64,000 nt of DNA from Paenibacillus alvei DSM 29. Lineage in GTDB: Bacteria > Bacillota > Bacilli > Paenibacillales > Paenibacillaceae. The stretch spans positions 519,001-583,000 of the forward strand of contig NZ_AMBZ01000002.1 of assembly GCF_000293805.1 (NCBI RefSeq), written 5' to 3'. Position 1 is the stretch's first letter, and each line of letters begins with the position of its first letter. Positions 25,755 through 34,183 of this stretch are shown piece after piece. Under the pieces are notes generated by a model. That model searched no databases, was not told the origin of the DNA, and saw nothing but the letters and a program-made list of their open reading frames with translations. The translations under genes and the position numbers were made by a program.

Positions 25755-27857
25755 CTATACAAGGAATTCAGCCATGATCTGCTCGATATCGAATGGAGTG
25801 ACTCCTTCGTCTACAGAGAAAATCGTATCTGCTTGATCTGCCGTTGCAACAAGTTCCCCTCTTGCTTGGGCATGGAGCATGAACAGATCGTACAGATTCG
25901 GCTTTTGCAACGTAGTCATCGCTTTGCCCATCAAGACCATTCCGCTTTGATTCCCTTCTACATTGTTATAGTAGCTCGGGTGTCTTGTCAGCGAGAGATC
26001 GGTCCAAATGACGGTGCGCTCTATCAAATCCAAGATGACAGGGATTGCAATCTGTGTATCGGCGGTGACGTCGATTTTATTGGAGACTGTCGCCGGCTCG
26101 AAAATCTCGCCGGAACCGGGCTTTTTGCGCATCATCCAGCCTACGAAGCACTCCGGCAAGTCGCAATACGGCTGCATCGTAAAGGAATGAAGTGAAGCGA
26201 CAATATAACGACCGCCATAATCCACAATGGATGGAATATGCAGATCGATAAATTCACAGGCTCCCTGTGGAGCGGCTACGATGTCGCCGCTGTGCACAGC
26301 TCGGTACTTTGACGATCGCAAATTCGTGTATGAAATATGCTCAACATACTGCCAATTGCGATCGTACATGACAGCAGAGAGATCAATATCTACACGGCCT
26401 GTAGGATTTCCATTCACCGTACCTTCCTTCCACCAGTTGAAGAAGCGAACGGTATCCCCTGCTTCCATCGGCACACGGCTTCCCCGAATGATCGTACGCA
26501 GCGCCTTGCTTGCCGAACGCTGGGAGAACGGCACGTTATAGCGCTTCATGCGTTCATCAACATATGTTTTTCCGAGCACTGGAAGTGCCGAGAATCGCTC
26601 CCTAAGCGTCTGATCGCACAGTCGCACAATGTCTTGGCATATCGCCTCGCCAATCTCCGGCAGCGTATTGGGAATCGCTACAGCCTTGGCAACATTCCCT
26701 TTCGGGAAAAAGGTACGGAGCTCCTTAGGCTCGTTACGATGAGTAAAATGGGACTTTACTTGCATAAGCACGGGCGTTGATACCTGATTGGCGATTTCAC
26801 CGAATGCCAGCACTACGTACTCCGCCTGCTCCGCAATGCGAAGCATGTGATCCAGTCTTCTGGCAAACTCGCCTGGGCGCTTCATCAACAGATCGATCAG
26901 CGTCCACATATTCTGATATTGGAAAGCGAGCTCCACGCTCCCGTTAAAGGTGGTGAAGGGCTTGTTATTGCGCAAAATATCAAAGGCATCCTTGCATTTT
27001 GTAAACTGCTGCTTATATTCAGATGGATGCAAAATCTCGCCTAATCGAATCCAGCGCTGCTTATATTTCAGCATATCCTCGGTAATCGCTCCACATTGTT
27101 CCAGCAGGCCAAGCAACAGCCGTCTCTCCGGCCGCTTGAACTTGCGGAAGCGCGTAGGCTCAGCAAGGCTAACGTCGCCAGCCGACCAAGCAACAGCGAG
27201 GCGCAGGACATCGGTAGCGGTCTTGAAGTACGGTCGGATCAGATTCATGTTTGCCTTATCATGCTTCATTAAGGAGGCGGCTACAAAGCCCACGTTTTCC
27301 TTACATGGAATCTCGGCAGGCAGAATGTCCTCCAGTTCATCGATATCCGCATGTTCGACAACTGCATCGATATCTTCTTTATCCGTCTCGGAAATTGACC
27401 CCTTGACCTGAATAAGATGGCGTATCATCGTATGGAAGTCCGACTTGTTGCCTAAATCAATCATCTTAAGATTGACCTTATCCAGCATTGGCGGGCGATC
27501 TGCTGCCTTATTCTCCGGCACTTCCAAGGTCAGATAATGATAAATGGCATTCAGGTACAACTCCACGTCATCTTCCTGCATCACCTGCTCTGGAAAATCC
27601 GGATACATTGGTTTGTATGTTACGTGGGCACCTACCATCACCTTAAGATCTGTGATCAGCCCCTTATAAAACGCATGGAACTGCTCCTTGGACAAGGTAC
27701 GGACGGCGTTTATTAATGGCTTCGATAACGTATATCCAAGCTGCTCTATGTTCTTCAATGCCGTAGCCAAATGGGCTTTAGAGATTCGATTACCTCCCTG
27801 CCCATGGTTCACAATCAGCTTATTCGCTCTACGCAGATAGATGGTGTTCATCATCAT
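25755..27857 (-). CDS. Ter-associated protein of the MXAN_6230/SCO0854 type, TerD-like C-terminal domain
   Basis: 700 residues, no signal peptide, cytoplasmic. The N-terminal part (TIYLRRANKLIVNHGQGGNR, QLGYTLSKPLINAVRTLS) and the C-terminal part (VMYDRNWQYVEHISYTNLRS, YRAVHSGDIVAAPQGACEFI) match my recollection of the MXAN_6230/SCO0854 family. There a RING-like finger may precede a helical region and a TerD-like Ca2+-binding domain. No Cys-rich finger is seen here. Family members occur in tellurite/stress (Ter) gene sets, yet no other ter gene lies nearby. RBS GGAG five bases before ATGATGATG. Role unknown. Confidence 0.6.
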   Translation of the reverse strand: MMMNTIYLRRANKLIVNHGQGGNRISKAHLATALKNIEQLGYTLSKPLINAVRTLSKEQFHAFYKGLITDLKVMVGAHVTYKPMYPDFPEQVMQEDDVELYLNAIYHYLTLEVPENKAADRPPMLDKVNLKMIDLGNKSDFHTMIRHLIQVKGSISETDKEDIDAVVEHADIDELEDILPAEIPCKENVGFVAASLMKHDKANMNLIRPYFKTATDVLRLAVAWSAGDVSLAEPTRFRKFKRPERRLLLGLLEQCGAITEDMLKYKQRWIRLGEILHPSEYKQQFTKCKDAFDILRNNKPFTTFNGSVELAFQYQNMWTLIDLLMKRPGEFARRLDHMLRIAEQAEYVVLAFGEIANQVSTPVLMQVKSHFTHRNEPKELRTFFPKGNVAKAVAIPNTLPEIGEAICQDIVRLCDQTLRERFSALPVLGKTYVDERMKRYNVPFSQRSASKALRTIIRGSRVPMEAGDTVRFFNWWKEGTVNGNPTGRVDIDLSAVMYDRNWQYVEHISYTNLRSSKYRAVHSGDIVAAPQGACEFIDLHIPSIVDYGGRYIVASLHSFTMQPYCDLPECFVGWMMRKKPGSGEIFEPATVSNKIDVTADTQIAIPVILDLIERTVIWTDLSLTRHPSYYNNVEGNQSGMVLMGKAMTTLQKPNLYDLFMLHAQARGELVATADQADTIFSVDEGVTPFDIEQIMAEFLV

Positions 27858-27879
27858 AAAGACTCCAGGAAAGCCATAC

Positions 27880-28195
27880 CCCTAGTTTCAATGGAAGATT
27901 CAATAGAAGGAAGGAATATGATAGCCTGGATGCCCCCTCTCCTAATTAGCGTCTTCAGGAAAGCTGCGACCCTAATTCGCCAATGAAGTAGAAGGAAGGA
28001 TCGCAATAGCCTGAAGATCAAAAGCCCAAAGCCGAGCGGCTTCAAACCTTTGATGTATCCATCTTCACATACTTCACATCACGCGAACAGGGTGAAAGTA
28101 TTACGACTGCTGAAGTTTCCATTAAAGGAATAGGGACGCTGACCTCAGTTCTTCCTTTCCACAACTGCTTCCCTATTGGCAAGACAACTAACGAT
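27880..28195. other. Gene-free stretch with imperfect duplicated segments
   Basis: No convincing reading frame. Two related stretches, near 27898-27930 (AGAAGGAAGGAATATGATAG) and near 27990-28015 (AGAAGGAAGGATCGCAATAG), share the pattern followed by CCTG. They may be a local duplication. Confidence 0.35.
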
Positions 28196-28221
28196 TGGGT
28201 TCATTGATCAGGGGAGTAAAT

Positions 28222-28267
28222 TTTGGTAAAGTAACAGCGTATAGAAAGTCGTTGTTACTTTACCAAA
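28222..28267 (+). promoter_or_regulatory. Perfect 15-bp inverted repeat overlapping the RBS of the next gene
   Basis: TTTGGTAAAGTAACA at 28222-28236 and TGTTACTTTACCAAA at 28253-28267 are exact reverse complements separated by 16 bases. The right arm runs into AAAGGAG (28265-28271), the ribosome binding site of the membrane-protein gene at 28282. In RNA the hairpin would cover the 5' edge of that site; in DNA it could be an operator. There is no T tract, so it is not an ordinary terminator. Confidence 0.7.
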
Positions 28268-28281
28268 GGAGAATGAAAACA

Positions 28282-28551
28282 ATGAAATCAAAAATCACGT
28301 TATTTATTGCTTTCATTTGTTCGCTTATCCTCTTTATTATTGGCTTTCGGTTTATCTCCCAAAGCACTGATATGGGTATGGATAAAGCCATGTTAGTTCT
28401 GGCAAATTACCAGAATGTACAATCAGATACTACTGATATTTTTGGCTCTTTTATTCACTCCGCGGTTTGGTCATACAAAATTGAAGGGATTTTGTTGTTT
28501 CTTTTAGGGGTTGTAATTTTGTTCTTAGTCAACCCTTTTCGGAATAAGTGA
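28282..28551 (+). CDS. Small two-helix membrane protein, unknown
   Basis: The start at 28282 follows AAAGGAG at about ten bases. The 89-residue product has a helix at residues 5-25 (ITLFIAFICSLILFIIGFRF), a polar middle with QSTDMGMDKAM, and a second helix at ~63-82 (IEGILLFLLGVVILFLV). No family is recognised. Its expression is probably controlled by the hairpin directly upstream. A strong terminator follows 60 bases downstream, so it is a single-gene unit. Confidence 0.65.
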   Translation: MKSKITLFIAFICSLILFIIGFRFISQSTDMGMDKAMLVLANYQNVQSDTTDIFGSFIHSAVWSYKIEGILLFLLGVVILFLVNPFRNK

Positions 28552-28611
28552 AAGCTTTTCCCTTTTTCTAACAGAACCTTAACTAAATGCCACGTACTTA
28601 CCTAAAAAAGT

Positions 28612-28645
28612 CGCCAGCTCTCTCCATGATGTGAAAGGGCTGGCG
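28612..28645. terminator. Bidirectional terminator
   Basis: CGCCAGC at 28612-28618 pairs with GCTGGCG at 28639-28645, with TTTT after it on the plus strand and six T before it when read on the minus strand. It serves the membrane-protein gene and the convergent SUFU gene. Confidence 0.75.
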
Positions 28646-28679
28646 TTTTAGATTCTAGAAAAGAACTAGAAATTATTTT

Positions 28680-29435
28680 TTACGACTTGCACGTATTTCT
28701 TCGTTTTGGATCTAACTCGAGCACTCCATCTTCCAACTCTGATAATTTGTCTATTAATGCATCCATCCCGTGCTCTAACTTATAATCCATTTCCTCTTTG
28801 TACAGAGGAATCAGGAAATAGGTATGAACCTTATTTCCGTCCTTGGTCGGAATGACGCTGATTTCTTCTTTTAACTGATAAAATACAACCCCATTCAAGC
28901 CTGTCCCATCGGCATAAGGCTCATAGTCCTGATAATTCGGGATCGTGTGTCCATATCCCAGCCAGGTATTATACTGGTGTGGAAAACGAGCCATCTGCTT
29001 CATTAACCGGATCGGCCAATAATTGTTGTCGTCCTTGAAAGCTTCTTCGGATAGCTCCCACGAAGCTGGAAGGAACATCATCACTTCAGCCCGATCAATA
29101 TTTTCATCAAGCTCGGCTTGGATCTCATTTGGAATCGTCATTGGCAAGTCACTCATACCGGTCGTATATAACACCCAGAATGGCTCTTCTTCCGTAGGCT
29201 CCATAACATTGACATCAATATGTACGATATCTGATATAATCTCATGAAAAACGCTGCTGTTTCTCCCCGGGAATACATTTTCGAAATGGGCAACGATATC
29301 TTCCACGTATTCCATCGGTGCAGGAGGCTCATAACCACCATCATTGGCACTTTCGTCATATGTGTAAATTGTAGTGCCGTCATTCGCTTTCTCCCCATCA
29401 TTCTTGCCGCCGAATATCTTTTTCAGAAACCCCAT
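28680..29435 (-). CDS. Suppressor-of-fused (SUFU) domain protein
   Basis: The start is ATG 29435 after GGGGAT. The 251-residue product has a basic N terminus (GFLKKIFGGKNDG) and then the SUFU fold: HFENVFPGRNSSVFHEIISD, IDVNVMEPTEEEPFWVLYTT, GMSDLPMTIP, PASWELSEEAFKDDNNYWPI, LMKQMARFPHQYNTWLGYGH, ISVIPTKDGNKVHTYFLIPL. Bacterial SUFU proteins are known mainly as immunity proteins in polymorphic toxin systems and as orphan genes. No toxin gene lies beside this one, so it is an orphan with unknown role. Confidence 0.88.
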   Translation of the reverse strand: MGFLKKIFGGKNDGEKANDGTTIYTYDESANDGGYEPPAPMEYVEDIVAHFENVFPGRNSSVFHEIISDIVHIDVNVMEPTEEEPFWVLYTTGMSDLPMTIPNEIQAELDENIDRAEVMMFLPASWELSEEAFKDDNNYWPIRLMKQMARFPHQYNTWLGYGHTIPNYQDYEPYADGTGLNGVVFYQLKEEISVIPTKDGNKVHTYFLIPLYKEEMDYKLEHGMDALIDKLSELEDGVLELDPKRRNTCKS

Positions 29436-29580
29436 CTTATCCCCTCGTCTCATTCGTAAATGGTAAATATTAATAACACTAGTCTACCATAGGACAGGCC
29501 CCGTCTTCATTCATCTACTCCCTGATCGCAGCTTCATTTTGGCACTTCGTAACAATCTTGACGCATATAGACGCATATAA

Positions 29581-30468
29581 TCAAAACCTGTTATGTTCGA
29601 TAATCTCCACAAACTTCGTCGAAGCTGGAGATAAAGATACGCTTTTCAAAAAACATATACCAATGCTTCTCTTCGGGATTTCCTCCACCAATTGAACCTC
29701 ATGCAGCAGACCTTTATCTAAATACTCTTGTGAAAATTCTCTCGTCACGCAAGCGATGCCTAAATTGATTTTGGCGAACTCCAGCAGCAAATGATGCGAA
29801 CCCAATTCAAAATCGGGCGCGATCCGTACACCTTTCGACCCCATATAATCCTCGACATACTTTCTGGAATTGGACTTCGATTCAAGGAAAATCAATGGCA
29901 GCTTGGCGATTGTCTCAAGGCTGACAGGCCCAGATAACATTGTTTTGAATTTATCCCCGTATACGAAAATATCTTGAATGTCTGTGCACGGTCTCAACTC
30001 CAATGCAGGATCCTCCAACGGAAAATTGCAAATGCCAATATCGACTCCGCCTGACTTAATCAGCGCACATATTTCGAGGGTCGTTCCGTTTATGATTTTG
30101 AACTTAATATTGGGATATCGATTATGGAATTCCTCCAAATAGGGAAGTAAAAAATATCTGGAGATTGTATCGCCAACACCGATTTTCAACTCGCCAGTCG
30201 TTAAATTTTTTAGCTCCAGCATCTTTTCTTCACCAACATGAATCAAATTCATGGCTGAATCTGCATACTCATATAAAAGTCTGCCTTCATTCGTTAGAAA
30301 TACCCCCTTCGATGTTCGAGTGAACAACCGAGTATCTAACTCCCGTTCTAGCTGCATGATTGCTTGGCTGACGGCTGGCTGTGTCATGTAAAGATCTTGT
30401 GCTGCTTTTGAAAAACTGTTGCGTTTCGCCACTGTACAAAACACTTTATATAAATCTAACTTACTCAC
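29581..30468 (-). CDS. LysR-family transcriptional regulator (CysL/CbbR-like)
   Basis: 295 residues. The helix-turn-helix is DLYKVFCTVAKRNSFSKAAQ, MTQPAVSQAIMQLERELDTR, LFTRTSKGV, and the effector domain (LKIGVGDTISRYFLLPYLEE) is complete. It is divergent from the CofE-like ligase gene with about 130 bases between starts and is its likely regulator. Confidence 0.93.
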   Translation of the reverse strand: MSKLDLYKVFCTVAKRNSFSKAAQDLYMTQPAVSQAIMQLERELDTRLFTRTSKGVFLTNEGRLLYEYADSAMNLIHVGEEKMLELKNLTTGELKIGVGDTISRYFLLPYLEEFHNRYPNIKFKIINGTTLEICALIKSGGVDIGICNFPLEDPALELRPCTDIQDIFVYGDKFKTMLSGPVSLETIAKLPLIFLESKSNSRKYVEDYMGSKGVRIAPDFELGSHHLLLEFAKINLGIACVTREFSQEYLDKGLLHEVQLVEEIPKRSIGICFLKSVSLSPASTKFVEIIEHNRF

Positions 30469-30595
30469 AGCATAAGCACTCCTTATATCTAATATTCAAT
30501 ATATTAATTTCACTTATATCATTAGACAGGTGTATAGTACAAATAGGAACGCCAAATCATGCAATTCACTATACGCGTCCCAAGGAGCGATTATA

Positions 30596-31786
30596 TTGGA
30601 AAGAATGGTTGGAACAGTCGTTAGAGGCCTCCGCTGCCCTATCATTAATCAAGGGGACAGCATCGAGGATATTGTTGTAGATAGCGTGTTGAAAGCTTCC
30701 GAAGCGGAAGGCTTCCACATTCAAGATAAAGATATCGTTACCGTTACGGAATCCATCGTTGCTCGTGCGCAAGGCAACTATGCGACAATCGATCATATTG
30801 CGCAGGATGTACGCGCCAAATTCGGAGATGCAACAGTTGGTGTCATTTTCCCGATCTTAAGCCGCAATCGCTTTGCAATCTGCCTTCGTGGTATTGCAAA
30901 GGGCGCTAAAAAAGTTGTGCTCATGCTCAGCTATCCATCGGATGAAGTAGGCAACCACTTGGTGGATCTCGACCTGCTCGACGAAAAAGGAATCAACCCT
31001 TGGACGGATGTGCTGACAGAGCAGCAATTCCGTGATCTGTTTGGTTATAACAAGCATACCTTTACCGGCGTTGATTATATCGACTACTATAAATCACTGA
31101 TCGAAGAGTACGGCGTGGAATGCGAAGTCATTTTCTCGAATCATCCAAAGACGATTCTGGAGTACACGAAAAACGTGCTGACTTGCGATATCCATACCCG
31201 TTTCAGAACGAAGAAGATTTTGAAGGCAAACGGCGGAGAAAACGTATATGGCCTCGACGATATCATGACTGTATCGATTGACGGCAGCGGCTGCAACGAA
31301 GCATATGGCCTGTTAGGCTCCAACAAATCCACAGAGAACAGCGTGAAGCTGTTCCCGCGCAACTGCCAGCCGATCGTGGACAATATCCAGCGCAGGCTCC
31401 AAGAAAAAACGGGCAAGCAAGTTGAAGTCATGATTTATGGCGATGGAGCGTTCAAGGATCCTGTGGGCAAGATTTGGGAGCTTGCTGACCCGGTTGTATC
31501 GCCAGCCTACACAGCAGGCCTTAACGGTACACCCAATGAAGTGAAGCTGAAATACCTTGCTGACAATAACTTTGCTCATTTAAAAGGCGAAGAGTTGAAG
31601 CAAGCGATCTCTCAATACATCAGCAACAAAGACGCGGATCTCGTAGGCGCGATGGAGGCGCAAGGCACAACCCCTCGCAGATTGACCGATCTCATCGGCT
31701 CTCTGTCCGATTTGACCTCCGGCAGCGGAGATAAAGGTACACCGATTATCTTTATTCAAGGGTATTTCGATAACTATACGAATTAA
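30596..31786 (+). CDS. Coenzyme F420-0:L-glutamate ligase-like (CofE family) protein
   Basis: The start TTG at 30596 (ERMVGTVV) is eight to nine bases after AAGGAG; an ATG at 30605 is the alternative. The 396-residue product has RGLRCPIINQGDSIEDIVVD, DIVTVTESIVARAQGNY, GVIFPILSRNRFAICLRGIA and MTVSIDGSGCNEAYGLLGSN. This pattern is annotated as F420-0 glutamate ligase in Firmicutes and is longer than archaeal CofE (~250 residues). Other F420 biosynthesis genes are absent from the window, so the true substrate may be a different glutamylation target. The divergent LysR probably regulates it. Confidence 0.7.
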   Translation: MERMVGTVVRGLRCPIINQGDSIEDIVVDSVLKASEAEGFHIQDKDIVTVTESIVARAQGNYATIDHIAQDVRAKFGDATVGVIFPILSRNRFAICLRGIAKGAKKVVLMLSYPSDEVGNHLVDLDLLDEKGINPWTDVLTEQQFRDLFGYNKHTFTGVDYIDYYKSLIEEYGVECEVIFSNHPKTILEYTKNVLTCDIHTRFRTKKILKANGGENVYGLDDIMTVSIDGSGCNEAYGLLGSNKSTENSVKLFPRNCQPIVDNIQRRLQEKTGKQVEVMIYGDGAFKDPVGKIWELADPVVSPAYTAGLNGTPNEVKLKYLADNNFAHLKGEELKQAISQYISNKDADLVGAMEAQGTTPRRLTDLIGSLSDLTSGSGDKGTPIIFIQGYFDNYTN

Positions 31787-31815
31787 GTGGATTTGGGAAA
31801 CCGCATATCCAAACG

Positions 31816-31853
31816 AGCCCTCTCCGTCTCTTAGGCGGAGGGGCTTTTTATTT
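31816..31853 (+). terminator. Strong terminator of the CofE-like gene
   Basis: AGCCCTCTCCG at 31816-31826 pairs with CGGAGGGGCT at 31836-31845 and is followed by TTTTTATTTT. It starts 30 bases after the stop codon. Confidence 0.85.
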
Positions 31854-32033
31854 TCCTGAGAAATAGTCAGAAATATCATTTCAAGAAGACAAGAATATTT
31901 TCAAGCACCAACTATAAAAATGAATAAAGATATACAACTTAACTTTAAAAATAATAAAAAAATCATTTCTTTACACTCCTATTTCGATTAAACTATAGCT
32001 ATCTTCATAATTCATTGAATTGGAGTGTATAAG

Positions 32034-32789
32034 ATGGATCAATACAAATTCAGTCCTGAACACAATCAAATGATTGTTGATGCCATTGTCGATGGTTACC
32101 GTGACTATATTGAACATCGTAAAAACCGCAAATCAAACATGAAGATTAGTTCAGCTTTTGCTTGGACCAAGGGTAATTTTATCGAAAGCAAACTTGCTGA
32201 AGAGTGTACTGCTCACGGCTTTACATACAAAAAGTCCAAAGCAGGGTTAACATGGGATTACTTACAATTCATCCATATCGATTCTAAAGTTATTTTTCTT
32301 ATTAAAAATGCTGCTTACTTCAATGAAAATTGTTTCTCTCAAGCTAGGCTTCCTAACGGTGGAGGAACGAAAGGACCGCGACGCACGTATTTGCATGAAC
32401 TCTCGAGAATCAATACAGGCCTATCCTTTCCGGCCTCTCCTCCCTTATCGAAAAGAGGGAACCACGCAGAGCGAATTGAACAGCTTTCCTTGTTCATTGT
32501 AGACAGCTTCTTAAAAGACGAGCTTGAAAAATTCACATCAACTTACAGCCAATTTCATATTTTAACCTATAATATTGATGAGGCTTACCAAATATCCGAA
32601 ATAAAGCACTACTTGCCTAATCCAAGTGATAATGTTGCTTATCGTGTAGAGGATCTATCTGACCTCATATCTGGAGCTGAGTTAACAGATGAAGATCGCG
32701 ATGTTATAGCGCCTGATGTGAACGATGATGCCTTGGATCCGGCAGCATTCGATATTGGAATAATTGAAGAAGAACAGCATAATTTATAA
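32034..32789 (+). CDS. DUF5986-like protein, possible partner of the XRE-ImmA/IrrE protease
   Basis: 251 residues; ATG at 32034 is preferred over GTG at 32025, which overlaps GGAGTG. N-terminal helical region, then TKGNFIESKLAEECTAHGFT, YKKSKAGLTWDYLQFIHIDS, KVIFLIKNAAYF, which I match to DUF5986; the C-terminal ~40 residues are very acidic (LTDEDRDVIAPDVNDDALD). No enzymatic motif is recognised. An AT-rich leader of ~150 bases precedes it and the HTH/protease gene follows after 39 bases, the organisation of a two-gene toxin-antitoxin-like module. Toxin activity is inferred only from this layout. Confidence 0.6.
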   Translation: MDQYKFSPEHNQMIVDAIVDGYRDYIEHRKNRKSNMKISSAFAWTKGNFIESKLAEECTAHGFTYKKSKAGLTWDYLQFIHIDSKVIFLIKNAAYFNENCFSQARLPNGGGTKGPRRTYLHELSRINTGLSFPASPPLSKRGNHAERIEQLSLFIVDSFLKDELEKFTSTYSQFHILTYNIDEAYQISEIKHYLPNPSDNVAYRVEDLSDLISGAELTDEDRDVIAPDVNDDALDPAAFDIGIIEEEQHNL

Positions 32790-32828
32790 ACAATTAGAAT
32801 GGTCTTAAGAAATTAAGGAGGGACAGGC

Positions 32829-34043
32829 ATGTTCTTTGGCGATAATCTAGCCAATTTACGGATCATGCACGGATATTCGCGCAAACAGCTCTCCGACATG
32901 TTAGGTGTAACCGAACAAGCAGTCTGGCAGTACGAGAACGCGTATACCACGCCGAAAATGCAGATCGTGAATGAATTGAAACGAATCTTTAACGTAAAAA
33001 GTAAATACTTTTATTCGAAAGACATGCTTGCAAAATATATGACGCCCTTAAATGTGGATGTAATGAATATTGCGTACCGTTCCAAGGTGTTGAATGTCAT
33101 CTCCAAGACACAGGCAGAAGCCAAGCATATCGAATATTTAGATTCTTTTGTGAACTATATAACAGCTTATGTAAGCCATCCGACGCTCAAAATCATCAAG
33201 CTTCGGAACGAAGTGATGGAGTATATAGAACATACGAACGACGATAGGTCTGCCCAAATCAACACTGTTGCTCATTTAGCGAGAGAAAGGCTTGATTTAT
33301 CGACATCCAGCAATGATGATCTTCTGTTCCAAATTGAGAAAAGCGGCGTGTTCGTGTTCGAAAAGGCCATTGGCGAGGAGATTGATGCTTATAGTTTGTG
33401 GACCCGAAATGAACGCCCCTATATTATATTAGGGAATATGAAACGATCAGCCGCTAGGAGGAATTTTGATCTTGCCCATGAGCTTGGACATCTTCTGCTC
33501 CATTACCAGCTTGAGTTCGCAAACTTAGATCGAAAAGAACACAAGAATATTGAAAATGAAGCGAACATGTTTGCCGGAGCCTTGTTACTGCCGGAAGAAC
33601 AATTCACATTAGACATGAAGGATATATCCCGTCCTACCAATCCAGATGGCTACGTAGATTTAAAGAAGAAATGGAAAACGTCCCTGCAAGTGTTAGGCTA
33701 TAGAGCCGCAAACCTTGGAATCATTGAGGCCAAAGGACATCGAAATTTTTACGCGGCATTGCATCGCAAAGGTTATTTGAAAATGGAGCCGCTTGATGAT
33801 ATCATTCCGATCCAGAAACCAATGAAAATCAAAACAATCATTGATTTCGTTTCAAAAAAGGGAATAGTGGATATTGGCCACATGATCGAACACGATTGGA
33901 AGGTTGAAGTATCCTTCTTTCATCATATGACGGGAATTGACCCGAGCTTTTTCGAGAAGTATATGACAAGAGACTTGGACTTTGGTCTGCAAAATGTTAC
34001 TGAAATTACGGAACGTATTTCTGCCAATAAAATCAAAGCATAG
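32829..34043 (+). CDS. XRE-family regulator fused to ImmA/IrrE metallopeptidase
   Basis: 404 residues. Residues 5-60 form an XRE helix-turn-helix (NLRIMHGYSRKQLSDMLGVT, EQAVWQYENAYTTPKMQIVN). Residues ~190-290 carry the zinc protease motif FDLAHELGHLLLHYQ (HExxH) followed by ENEANMFAGALLLPEEQF, which supplies the third ligand region. This COG2856-type fusion acts as antitoxin/regulator in HTH-IrrE toxin-antitoxin pairs such as RosmerTA and as anti-repressor in mobile elements. AAGGAGGGACAG is the RBS. The gene upstream is the likely toxin-side partner. Confidence 0.9.
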   Translation: MFFGDNLANLRIMHGYSRKQLSDMLGVTEQAVWQYENAYTTPKMQIVNELKRIFNVKSKYFYSKDMLAKYMTPLNVDVMNIAYRSKVLNVISKTQAEAKHIEYLDSFVNYITAYVSHPTLKIIKLRNEVMEYIEHTNDDRSAQINTVAHLARERLDLSTSSNDDLLFQIEKSGVFVFEKAIGEEIDAYSLWTRNERPYIILGNMKRSAARRNFDLAHELGHLLLHYQLEFANLDRKEHKNIENEANMFAGALLLPEEQFTLDMKDISRPTNPDGYVDLKKKWKTSLQVLGYRAANLGIIEAKGHRNFYAALHRKGYLKMEPLDDIIPIQKPMKIKTIIDFVSKKGIVDIGHMIEHDWKVEVSFFHHMTGIDPSFFEKYMTRDLDFGLQNVTEITERISANKIKA

Positions 34044-34054
34044 ATATGAACCAG

Positions 34055-34128
34055 CATCCCCTTTACGCACACTTAACGTGAGGTCAGGCCGCCCTGAGCA
34101 AACGAGTGAACGGAAAGGGGATTTTTTT
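34055..34128 (+). terminator. Terminator of the DUF5986/ImmA operon
   Basis: ATCCCCTTT near 34056-34064 pairs with AAAGGGGAT at 34114-34122, followed by TTTTTTT. The 49-base loop is long and contains its own small inverted segment (GGTCAGGCCGCCCTGAG). Confidence 0.65.
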
Positions 34129-34183
34129 ATGGGCCAATTGTAAAATGTTTACCCTCCCCGCTTACCGGTTGATTCATTGCCAC

